Positions 50,986 to 61,240 of a stretch of 64,000 bases of DNA are shown piece by piece. The stretch covers positions 310,001 to 374,000 of the forward strand of contig JAMXBD010000168.1 in the NCBI GenBank assembly GCA_024138025.1, written 5' to 3'. Origin of the DNA: Combretum micranthum (taxonomy: Eukaryota > Streptophyta > Magnoliopsida > Myrtales > Combretaceae). Each line of letters starts with the position of its first letter. Position 1 is the stretch's first letter. A model generated the notes under the pieces. The model saw only the letters and a program-made list of their open reading frames with translations, was not told the origin of the DNA and did not search any database. A program made the translations under genes and the position numbers.

Positions 50986-51045
50986 CTGAACCCGTTAGTA
51001 AAGAACTAGGATCTCTCGGTGATGAACTAACCGAAGAATCCTTAA
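50986..51045 (-). other. Predicted 60-nt mini-exon in L9
   Basis: Acceptor CCATTACAG, donor CAG/GTACGC. Open in the shared phase without a stop; joining it to the acceptor at 50331 keeps phase and reads GNGDEYYDDLGYG before the acidic end. Confidence 0.5.
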
Positions 51046-51280
51046 CTGTAATGGAAATATCACAATAATCAATGAATTAACAATTATGGATTTCATTAAC
51101 ACAAATATATACATATTATATCCATATATCACAATTTATCAAAGAAATCTAAATAATTGGATACAAGGTCATGAATAAGCATTTAAACGTCCCATTATAT
51201 CCCAAATCGTTTAATAAACACTTAATTGCTCAAATAACAACTTTGGAAAATTTCTAGAAAAAGCTCTCAAAATTCAAAAA

Positions 51281-51705
51281 CTCAGGGGATACGCCGGCAC
51301 TCAACGCCGGCGGCGTTGAGCCGGTGTTTAATGTTCTGAAAATGTACACTGCCAACGCTGGCAGCGTTCAAAGCGTACGCCGTCAGCCTTTGTACCCTAT
51401 GCCGACGGCCTTGATTCCCAGAAGCCAGCGTACAAGTTAGAAGAAAGAACGCCGGCTGACTTCCTAGCGAAAGCCGGCGGCGTTCAGTCGCTTTAAGAAA
51501 TTTGGTTCGGTGAACTTTCAACACCGTCTCTACGCTGGCGGTGTAGGAACTCAAATTGCCGGCGTACGTTCTGAAGAACAGACGTTGGCAAATTCTTAGC
51601 ATTAAAGCCGGCGGCGTTGCAAACGGTGTTAGGGAAAACCATTCTGTGGGCTTTCTACACCGCCTCTACGCCGGCGGCGTAGAATCCTCAGATGCCGGCG
51701 TACGT
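51281..51705. repeat. CG-rich tandem repeat block in L9
   Basis: About 425 bp with dense CpG and cores such as ACGCCGGCGGCGTAG. At least two diverged units about 137 bp apart are visible (CACCGTCTCTACGCTGGCGG near 51522 and CACCGCCTCTACGCCGGCGG near 51658). Frames through it are open by chance because of the composition. Confidence 0.75.
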
Positions 51706-52976
51706 TTTAAAAACAAGTTAAACGAAAATTCAAATCCCCTGTTTTTCAACTTTGCAAACTTACATCTTAATACACTTTAAAACTTTGCCCAACTACACTT
51801 CCACTTCATATACTCACTCCAACATACACTACTCAATTCTAGTAACTCAAAGCATGAACTCAACACAATTAAACACTTCAAAAACCAACTTCCATCAATT
51901 CTAAATTTCTCTACACAAATCCTCTTCACTTACTCCCCACACTTCATAAACATACAATAATGCATGCACAATCTCACACACTCATATAATACTTTCTCAA
52001 TCATCCCAAGATGAACAAATCATTTGATCAACATTAAACTCAATTCAATGAAGAATTCATGTAATCACTTCAAACAAAATAAACAAAACAAAACAATAAT
52101 CATAACTAATCAATTCAAATAAGTATATGTACATACCTTGTCTTAAGAAATACTTTGATTTTCAAACTTGACATGAACCCTAACTTGAGCTTGGAAATGG
52201 ATATGGAAATGGAAAAGAAAAGAAATGGAAGAAGAAAAAGAAAATTCTGATAAAATTTGGCTGCCTTCAAAAAGTAAGTTAAATTAGCTTAATTTTGACT
52301 TTTTCACATTCCAAATTTACCCCTTAATGCATATAATAACTTAGGATGCATTTGGCTTTAATTTGAACTTCATTTGGCTTGTATTTAGGGCATAAATGCT
52401 ACTTAATTTCAAGAAACTAAATCAACTAGCTTAAGTGAAATTATGGTTGAGTTATTAATCTAACTTAACTTAACATCTTAATGTGCACAAGACAACACTA
52501 ATTATTTCATTACTCACACATTAATGCATATAAAACAAAATATTAATATCAGCATATACACATACAAAATCATATATCTTAGACTACTAACACATAACCA
52601 TACTCATTCAATTCAACTCCTTGAAATAAATTAATAAACACATGGGATATGAATAAAATGTAAATCTAGGTCATTTCAATTTAAGTTATTGTAAAGAGTA
52701 TTAGTTATTTCGATCCTTGGAGTTTTAGCGAAGGTATGCCCTAAGAATCAATAGACTTTTAATTGTTATTGTTATGATCTATTTTATTTCTAGATTCTTA
52801 TATGTTTATTATTACTAGCTTAGACCACACTTCCCAAAAGCATCTCCTATTACCGGGTTACACGCCTTACATGTAATACCAAGACTTTCGCATGACTAAG
52901 GTAGTCATTCTTAAGTCTTGATATTATATGTGGTGGACTTCCACATTTAAGATACCCTTCGGGGCATGACATGAAG

Positions 52977-53730
52977 ATCCCATCTTTCTAAGAAAAGAAT
53001 GGCCTTGAGTCTTATCTTTAGTGGGAGAAAAAGTTAGAATTGGTTTTCGATTGTCATAATTATTCCAAAGTTAAGAAAGTAAAACTTGTTGCTATAGAGT
53101 TTTTGGATTATATATAGTCTAGTGGGACCAGTTAGTGTTAAATAGGAGGAAGAATAGGGAACCACCCATAGAGACTCAGGAAGAAATGAAAAGGTTGATA
53201 AGAAAGTGGTTTGTTCTGACATACTATTACCAGGAGTCGTATAATAAATTGTAAACCTTTAAACAATGTAACAGAGTGTAGAGAAGTACCACATTGAGAT
53301 AGAGGTTGCTATGATTAGGGAGAATCTTGAAGAGGACCATGAAGCTACCATGGCACGATTTTTGGCTAATTTAAATAAGAGATTCAGACTATGATGGAAT
53401 TACTGCATTATGTGAAGTTGAAGGATACAGTTCACATGGCAATTAAGATTGAGAACTAACTCGAGAGGAAGAGTAGTTCAAGTGCATCCACTTGGAAATA
53501 GAATCTGTGGAAAAAGGAGGAGAAACGGACTTACACTAAGCCAAAGTTCGATCAGAAACACAAGATGGCCAGCCATGGAAATCAAGGTAAATTCGATTCT
53601 TTTACTACTAGAAATCGTGATATTAAGTGTTTCAAATGCACAGGTAGGGATCACATTGTAAGTCAGTGTCTAAACAAGAGCATTATGATCTTACGTGACG
53701 ATGGTGAGTATGAGACAGAGGGGAGGTGGT
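52977..53730 (+). pseudogene. Element C gag, C-terminal part
   Basis: Continues from 41882: IPSF, YL.WEKKLELVFDCHNYSKVKKVKLVAIEFLDY at about 53005-53120, then DTVHMAIKIENQLERKSSSS near 53430-53490, and a well-preserved zinc knuckle CFKCTGRDHIVSQC at 53628-53669 (CX2CX4HX4C). Several stops (around 53120-53400) disable it. The family's gag binds genomic RNA through the knuckle. Confidence 0.85.
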
Positions 53731-53895
53731 GAGGAAGAAAAGATGCCACCATTAGAAGATGCTAGTGATGAAGAAGCTTGGATGGGAATGTTAGTGGCAG
53801 TATTGAAACAAGCCTTAAGTGTATAGGTGAAAGAGGAAGCCAAAGTGTAACGAGAAAATATCTTTCATACTAGGTGCTATGTCAATGACAAGGTA

Positions 53896-54422
53896 TGTAG
53901 TATGATTATCAATGGGGGTAGTTGCACAATTTTTTTAGCACATTTCTTGTGAAAAAATTAGAGCTCAAGACCACTAAAGACCCCATTCTATATAAGTTGC
54001 AGTGGTTAAATGATAGTGGTGAGAATAAAGTGAACAAACAAGCTATGATTGTGTTTTGCATTAAGAGATATGATGATGAGGTATTATGTGATGTAGTACC
54101 GATGCAAGCTTGTCACGTATTGTTAGGAAGACTATGGCTATTTAATAGGAAGGTGATTCATAATGACTTCTCAAACAAGTATTCGCTTGTTCGCAATGGC
54201 AAGAACTTTACTCTTGCACTCTTAACCGCTAAGCAAGTGTGTGAGGTTCAATTGTTGCTTCAACAATCTTTTGAAAAACAAAGGGAGAAAAAAAGAGAGA
54301 ATGAGAGAGCAAAAGAAAGAGAGGCAGAAAGAGAAATAAAAATTGAAAATCAAAATGAAATTGAGAGGAAGGTCGGAAACAGTGAGAGTATCAAAGTGAA
54401 AAGGGTTCAACTTTGGTGGTAA
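53896..54422 (+). pseudogene. Element C protease (active site changed)
   Basis: MIINGGSC at 53902-53925 corresponds to the usual IDGGSC; the catalytic Asp is Asn. After a frameshift the 53922-54422 frame gives KLQWLNDSGENKVNKQ, DVVPMQACHVLLGRLW and NKYSLVRNGKNFTLALL, typical of this lineage, and then a long charged linker rich in Lys, Arg and Glu (54270-54380). Confidence 0.85.
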
Positions 54423-54589
54423 GAGAAAAGGAGATGCGGCCTTACAAAAGGAGAGTCGTGGGGCAAGGATATGTGTGGTGAGAAGAGCATTAGTTTGAAG
54501 TAGCCTATGTTGATGTTAATATATATAGAAACATGTTTGAATACTAAAGAATTTCTTGACTCTTTACTTAGTTCTATTGTCTCTATTTT

Positions 54590-55310
54590 GCAGAGCTTGA
54601 GGATATTTTCTCTGAAGAAATTCCAAAAGGATTACCTCTAATACGAGGGATTGAACATTAGATTGATTTTATGCACAGTACAAATATTCTAAACCGACCA
54701 GCTTATAGAAGTAATCCGAGGAGACAAAGGAACTCCAAAGATAGGTTAGTGAATTGATGGACAAGGATTATGTGAAGGAAAGCATGATTCCATGTGTTGT
54801 TCCTATAATTTTTGTACCTAAGAAGGATGGGTCATGGAGAATGTGTGTTGATTGTCGAGCCATCAACAACATAACAATAAAGTATTATCATCCCACTCCT
54901 TGCTTAGATGATATGCTAGATGAGTTGTATGGATCTTGTGTATTTTCAAAAATTGATTTGAAAAGTGAATATCATCAGATTAGGATGAAAGAAGGAGATG
55001 AATGGAAAACTGCATTTAAAACAAAATATGGTTTATGAGTGGTTTGTTATGCCTTTCAAATTAACCAATGCATCTAGTACTTTCATGCGTTTGATGAACC
55101 AAGTTTTGTGTGCTTCTATTGGAAAATTTGTGGTCGTCTATTTTCATGATATCTTCATTTATAGCATGACTTTGGATAACCATTTTAATCATTTGAAATC
55201 TATTTTGGATGTACTTCAAAAGGAGAGATTATTTTCTAACCTCAAGAAGTGCACATTTTACATAGATAAGCTCGTGTTTCTTGGTTTTGTTGTTAGTGCA
55301 CAATGAATAT
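54590..55310 (+). pseudogene. Element C reverse transcriptase (broken, YFHD)
   Basis: ELEDIFSEEIPKGLP near 54595, [34 protein letters not shown] and [23 protein letters not shown] (54754-55020), a frameshift, then FVMPFKLTNASSTFMRLMN and VVVYFHDIFIYS at 55130-55165. The catalytic motif is YFHD instead of YxDD, so one metal-binding Asp is lost. Stops near 54660 and 54755 add to the damage. Confidence 0.9.
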
Positions 55311-55950
55311 AAGTTAATGAGAAGAAGGTTCGTGCGATCCAAGAATGGCCAAGTCCAACCAGTGTGAGTAATGTTCGAAGTTTTAATGGACTTGCAAGCA
55401 TTTATTGGTGGTTTGTAAAGGACTTTAATAGAATAACCTTACCTTTAACTGAAGTCATCAAGAAGAATGCTAGGTTTAAGTGGGGAGAGGAATAAGAAAA
55501 GGCATTCCAATTGATAAAGGACAAACTAACTCATGCTTCTTTACTTGCTTTACCTAACTTTTCAAAAACTTTTGAAATTAAATGTGATGCTTTAAGTTTA
55601 TGGATTGAAGTCGTTCTGATGTAAGAAGGACGACCAATTGCATATTTCATCGAAAAGCTTAGTGGGGTAACCTTGAAATACCCTACTTATGACAAGGAGA
55701 TGTATCTATTAGTTAAAGCTTTGGAAGCCTGGAAATACTACCTTTGGCCTAAGGAGTTCATGATTCATATCGATCATGAGTCATTGAAGCATTTGAAGGG
55801 CCAACACAAGTTGAATAAGAGGCATGAACGATGGGTGGAATTCATAAAGAAATTTCCCTATGTCATCTGCTACAAGCAACGTAAGGAAAACATCATTGCC
55901 GATGCACTTTCATGCAGGTACGTGCTAATCTCAACTCTTGATGCTAAATT
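55310..55950 (+). pseudogene. Element C RNase H (broken)
   Basis: NGLASIYWWFVKDFNRITLPL (connection domain) near 55385-55450, then [30 protein letters not shown] and the open 55673-55950 part with [31 protein letters not shown] and [19 protein letters not shown]10 enters at the last codon; joined to 59788 the text reads DAKLLGFKHTKELYSLD. Confidence 0.88.
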
Positions 55951-56973
55951 TGTCATGCTTCAAAGGGTATCCTAAACATGATAGCACGCCATACTCAATA
56001 TTAAGACTTAATTATGACAACCTTAGTCATCCCAAAAGTCTCAATATCGGGTGTAAGGTGTACTTTCACGATCATGGTGGACCAAACTTTGGATTAAGCT
56101 GTTTAAGTAGTTATACATAATAGCAACTAAGAAAGTAAATCATAAAAATATAATCGAAGTTCTAAAAATATATAAAGAGTCGTATAAGCCTTAAGGGACA
56201 TTTCCCTATAAAAATAACTAATTCTATCAAAGTCCATTTCCAAATAATTTCATTTTTTAGTTTCTACTTGGAAATCTATATCTTCTCTAATTCTTGACTT
56301 CTACTCAAAAGCTCTTGGCTCCAAAAGGTATTACCTGGGTGAAGTATCCCCTAGGCTCCAACCAAAGATATGAGTACTGCAAGAGATATCTAAGAGGGTA
56401 TAAGTTACGCGCTTAGTGAAAATTATTCCCACAATTAAACACCCAACAACAAATAATCAAAGAGGTTTATTTAAACAACCATATGAGATGCAAAAGCATG
56501 TGAGCAAATTTCAGGGTTAGGGGTTCCAAGTCGAATAGACCGATTTTTATAAATATACTTCTTTGTAGTTTTGTTCAACCCACTACCCAGTTGTAAAACA
56601 TAATTTCTTTTAGGTGTTTATGTACCGTAATTTAATTTGGGCAACCCTTCATCTTTTTATAGATCTTACGAGCTCTATGAACCTCTTTACTATGCCTTTG
56701 TCCCACCAAGGGTATAGTAATAAATGTAATGAACTCACCCAATGATATGCATGAATCTTGATTAAATATTTTACGAGTGATCATAGAATTTGCAAACAAT
56801 CATTCCTATATTAAATCAAGCATTCATTATGAACAATTCCCGCCTTGATATACTTAAATATAATTTCAACCATATATAAGCACATACACTTTTCCACTTT
56901 ATATCTTCCTAATTCTAATGGCACTAATTTACAAGCAAAAACATAAATGCAAAAATGTAACAAATAAACTCAC

Positions 56974-57041
56974 TTGGTTATTTGCACAAAACTTCTAGCC
57001 AAAGTAATCTTCAGGATATATGAACTCGGTCTCTACATCAC
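56974..57041 (-). other. Predicted 68-nt mini-exon in L10
   Basis: Acceptor TTGTATAG, GT donor (GTGAGT). Shared phase reads DVETEFIYPEDYFG-stop. Confidence 0.55.
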
Positions 57042-58263
57042 CTATACAAGAGAAATACCCTAAATGAGTATTTCTTGGAGTTCTTCTTAATCTTGCTAAT
57101 TCTATTTCACTAAGTTCCTCAAAAATCATATCGGGTGAAATTCCAACTTAAAATGGCCATAACTTGCTCATTTTAACTCGGAATGTCGTATATTATATAC
57201 CGTTTTCGACCTACTCGAAAAGACCTATCTATTTATAAGGTTAGTTTTGTCATAAAAGGTCTTTGGATCATGAAAAAGGTCAGTATAGAATTACCACGAA
57301 AATCTCAGCCCTTAAAATACAATTTTCCAAACTTTTCTTTATCCAAAAACTCTTTAGTAAAAATAGATATTTATATTATTGAAAAAAAAAATTCATTGAA
57401 TACATATATAGGTTCATATTGTATGCAAATTTTAATGGTGTATTCTGAACGATTATTTTTCTTAAAACAATTTATCTTACGGTGTTGAAACTTAAATTTC
57501 AACAATTTCTTTTCTGAATGTCTTGAAAGAACTTTATAAACTCTTGGGTTATTATAAATGAGGACATTGTAATTTTTTTTCTAATTTCTTTTCTAAATTT
57601 GGTCTTCTACAATTTTTTCCTCTAGTGATGAAGTTTCCAAATTTTCTATTAAGTTGTTGATAGCCTATAATAATTTGAGTTGTATATATTTTTCCTTTCA
57701 ACTGGTTTTGATAAATAAGTCTGTTTCTCTTATATTTTTATTTCCTAACTTCTTTAAAAATAATTTTATTTCTAGAAATCTGGTCTTTTAAGTTCTTTAC
57801 TAATTTTACTTGGAAGGAAATCATTTTTTAATCATTTTCTTAAGTTGTTGATAATTTCTATTGTTTTTGAACTTATCATGTCTATGTTCTTTTTATTTCT
57901 TTAAAAATGGGTTTATCGTTTAGAAACTTGACAACTTTTATTTTTCTAAGTGGGTTTATAAATTAGTGAGTTGAATTTATCTTAACTTTGAGAACTAGTC
58001 CAGTTTTGTTTTTATCATGGAGTTGGTCAAAAATATTATAAGTAAGCTTTTTAAGAAAAATTTTCTTATCAAATAACTATTAACACTAAGTTTTAATAAA
58101 CTTCATGTTACATATTATAAAAAGAAAATATTTATTTCGTTAGTTAATTTCTTTGGTAAAATCAACTTCATTATCATTTGAGAAAGTTCTTGATGAGTTT
58201 GAAAAGAAGTTGTAAAATAATTTTCCTATGTGTTTGATAACAAAATCTTGATTTAGTGACAAT

Positions 58264-58289
58264 GATATATATATATATATATATATATT
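58264..58289. repeat. (AT)n microsatellite
   Basis: About 13 AT units in L10. Confidence 0.9.
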
Positions 58290-59787
58290 AAAAGAGTTTG
58301 GTTTAATTTTCCTTTATTAAAGAAAATTCCATTTTAAATTTTGTTGAGACAATATCATTATGATGATGTATGTATATGAGTATGTAGTATGAAAAAGATG
58401 AAAATATAGGAAAGATATAAGAAGCAAAATAATAAGCAAGATAATAAATCAAGTATTAGGAACCTTAGTTTCATCAAGGTATCCTGGTCAAGTATTGAGA
58501 GGCTTAGCTACATCAAGGCTACCCGAGACTAAGAATAGACTAGTCCTAAAAGAAAAAGAAAAAGAAAGAAGAGAAAAGCAATAATAATAGTAAGAATAAT
58601 AAGAGCATGTTAGTAAGAGTCAATGAGCATTTAGGCTCTAACGAATATATAGATATTACATATATTTAATAATATATATAAGATTAGTTTTGGAGAATAA
58701 TAACAATAATATCACATAATAAGATGGTATAACAAAATAAAATATCGAAAATTCTTGATATGTGCAAGAACAAAACATGAACATGTTGTTGCTTCTAAAA
58801 CACTCATGAGTTTTAAGAAACAACACAATGATCATGCTAAGTTACATGACATGGGAAAACAATGGTAGAAAACTTTTACCTAAAATGTGTTTATGTTGAA
58901 GGAAGAAGATGATAGTTGTAAAACTTTGTGGATAGTGATATGTGGTAGATGGTTTTTCTGTAGAGAAGGATTTTGGAAGAAATTGGTTGAAGAGAGTTTT
59001 GGAAGAGAGGATTTGTAGAGAAATTTTAAGAGAGTTTTGTTATGTAAAATGAGTGTGTGAAAAAAGTGAGGGGGAAATGGGGTATTTATAGTTGAAGATG
59101 GAGGAAAACTAGATGTAAGAAAAGAAATTGAAAAAGAAAAATAATTAGAGATGAGAGAGGGGGAGTGGCATCGGTTCTAAAGGGAATGGGGGAGAGAAAA
59201 TAATTAAATTTTAATTTGTAAAGAAAAGTAAGTAATATGTAAGATATGATGTGATATAAGATGTATTGGAAAGATAAAAAGTAAAAAAATAGGTGTATAG
59301 ATAATAAAAAAAATAGAGATAGACGAATAATAATGAATAATAGAGAAGTACAATGAATAGTAAACAAGACTAATAATTTACCGGTAGTAAAGAAACTACG
59401 CATATAAATGCGATATCTGATATTTTTAGCTACCGAAAAATTGCGAAACTGATATTTTTGGATTCCATACATTATTACAAATCTAGCGGTGTCAACGAAT
59501 ATTTTTACTATTCGATACACTAGGTTATGGTTTTTGAAAATTGATCTCATTCGGATCCAAAATATGCTAAAAATTAACGAATCTGATATTTTTAAGCTTT
59601 CCTATATTATTACGAACTATTATCAACCATTATCTCAATTCCGTTGTTTAGGGCTTAAGAGCGCGGAATTGTTGGATCTAAATTCTAGGTTTGATATAGG
59701 TTTTGTTGACTTTAGGATTTCCTGTTGACTTCCGGATCTAGGGTTTAAGCTTAAACTCAATTTAAAAATCTAGGAGTTTACAAAATT

Positions 59788-61240
59788 ACTTGGTTTTAAG
59801 CACACTAAAGAATTGTATTCTTTGGACTAAGATTTGTTGAAGATTATGCATGTTGTGAAAAAGCTACTAGTGGTAAATTCTTTAGGCATGATGGTTAATA
59901 AATTGTGCACTCTTAATTGTTCTATTAAGGAGTTTTTGGTGAAGGAGTCTCAAGGTAGGGGATTGATGGGACACTTTGGGGTAGCTAAGACTTCGGGAAT
60001 TTTGCAAAAACATTTTTATTATCCCCACATGAAGCAAGATGTTGAGAGAATCTATAGGAGATGTATCACATGTAAGCAAGCTAAATCTTGAGTACAACCC
60101 CATGGCTTATACACACAATTGCCTATTCTTAGTAAACCATGGGTAGATATTTCCATGAACTTTGTGTTAGGTTTATCTAGGAGTAAGAATGGTAAGAATT
60201 CTAATTTTATGGTTATGGATAGGTTTTCAAAGATGGCTTTCTATTCCATGCCACAAAACTAATGATGCTTCTCATGTTGCAAATTTGTTCTTTAGGGAGG
60301 TCGTGAGATTACATGGTATGACTAGAACTATTGTGTCGGATAGAGATGCTAAGTTCTTGAGTTACTTCTAGAAAACTTTGTGGTGTAAATTAGGACTAAG
60401 TTATTATTTTCTATTATTTTTCATCCACAATCTAATGGTCAAACTGAGGTAGTAAATAAGACTTTATCTACTTTACTAAGGGCTGTCATTAAAAAGAACA
60501 TTAAAACGTGGGAAGATTGTTCACCACATGTTGATTTTTCTTATAACTGTACGATACATTCTCTTCATACATTTTCACCTTTTGAAATTGTGTATGGTTT
60601 TAACCTGCTAACTCCTTTGAATTTATCACCATTACCTATGTTTGAGCATGTCAATTTAGATAGCAAGAAGAAGGTAGAATTCGTTAAACAAATACATGAG
60701 AAGGCAAGACTTAACATTGAGCAAAGGAGAGAGCAATATGCAAAACAAGCCAAAAAAGGGTGCCATCAAGTAGTTTTTGAAACCGAAGATTGGATTTAGG
60801 TGCACATGTGTAAAGAAAGATTTCCTAAACAAAGGCATTCTAAGTTGCTTCCTATAGGTGATGGTCCTTTCCAAGTGCTCGAGTACATATATGATAATGC
60901 CTACAAGGCAGACTTACTTGTTGAGTATCATGTAAGAGCTACTTTTAATATCACTAATTTGAGTCCATTTGATGTCGATGATGATTTGAGGACAAATCCT
61001 TTTCAAGAGAAAGGGAATGATGCAAGCATGGCTAGAAGAGAGAGTGTGGATCCACCTGATATGTCGCCTAGACCGGTTACAAGAACCCGACCTAAAAGAT
61101 TCAAAGATGCACTTAACGAATTATTTCAGGAAGTTGAAGAAGAGGAGATCCGCGTGCATAACACCAAGGATGAACTAAAGCTTATCCACATCCTCAAAGT
61201 TAACTTGGAAATGGACCAAGAAGATGAAGCGAACAAGTAG
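59788..61240 (+). pseudogene. Element C integrase (broken)
   Basis: Zinc-binding part intact in frame at 59834-60091 (GHFGVAKTSGILQKHFYYPH, then CITC). Core: [13 protein letters not shown], where the first catalytic Asp (MDFV) is Asn; IVSDRDAKF keeps the second; the third-acid region is damaged but NGQTEVVNKTLSTLLRA-like text is present near 60440. C-terminal part 60800-61240: RFPKQRHSKLLPIGDGPFQVLEYI, FNITNLSPFDVDDDLRTNPF and a basic/acidic tail TRTRPKRFKDALNELF. The last ~20 codons lie inside the 3' LTR. Confidence 0.9.

Larger units (their letters stand above)
49880..52678 (-). mobile_element. Solo LTR L9
   Basis: 2,799 bp with a perfect ATTTA duplication (49875-49879, 52679-52683) inside D-right. 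Plus-strand ends are TGTAAAGACCCG and TAGGTCATTTCA. Minus-strand splice-like signals (CAAG/GTATGT at 52137, mini-exon 50986-51045, acceptor TTTGCAG at 50331) show the sense is minus. Exon 2 phase runs into an acidic exon 3 ending FERFLDEWDD-stop. It carries the richest CG block in the window. Confidence 0.93.
41883..52971 (+). mobile_element. Complex D: compound LTR insertion in C gag
   Basis: A perfect TGAAG repeat (41878-41882, 52972-52976) and the rejoining gag frame show that this whole segment replaced nothing in C. Inside are an LTR front half (41883-42732, +, TATAAATA 42586-42593), a minus-sense LTR L6 lacking its 5' end (42733-45992) and a full-length LTR (45993-52971, +) that itself holds L9. 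The order cannot come from simple nesting, because L6 and the first LTR both lack their other halves. The first terminal bases TGTAAG are missing at 41883, probably lost between the aag repeats. Confidence 0.8.
45993..52971 (+). mobile_element. Long LTR D-right (+), split by L9
   Basis: Starts TGTAAGTCCCC, ends CTTCGGGGCATGACA; 4,175 bp without L9. It shows the family's layout in its own sense: TATAAATA 46688-46695, exon-1 donor TTTTAG/GTAAGA 46815, hairpins 47103-47192, conserved block about 48850-48900, mini-exon 48992-49058, acceptor TTCACAG at 49754. The right flank is TGAAG, shared with the left edge of D; the left flank TTCTC is unmatched, so its two ends come from different insertions. 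Confidence 0.85.
55951..59782 (-). mobile_element. Solo LTR L10, long-LTR family
   Basis: 3,832 bp; plus-strand limits TGTCATGCTTC and AGGAGTTTACA, with a perfect AAATT duplication (55946-55950, 59783-59787). The host pol frame rejoins exactly. Modules on the minus strand: TATA 59083-59090, donor TTTTAG/GTAAAA near 58878, remains of the first hairpin 58525-58547, conserved block 57137-57182, mini-exon 56974-57041, acceptor CTCTTGCAG near 56380. Confidence 0.96.

Noticed and set aside
51282..51780. ORFs through the CG-rich block of L9 as proteins
   Set aside because: They are open on both strands because of composition and repetition; no start context, domain or conservation.
54222..54410. 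Minus-strand ORF opposite the C protease linker
   Set aside because: It is the complement of the Lys/Glu-rich linker and has no independent support.
58501..58560. Full hairpin cluster in L10
   Set aside because: Only the first stem is partly kept (two mismatches) and stems two and three are absent, so it is listed only as a remnant.
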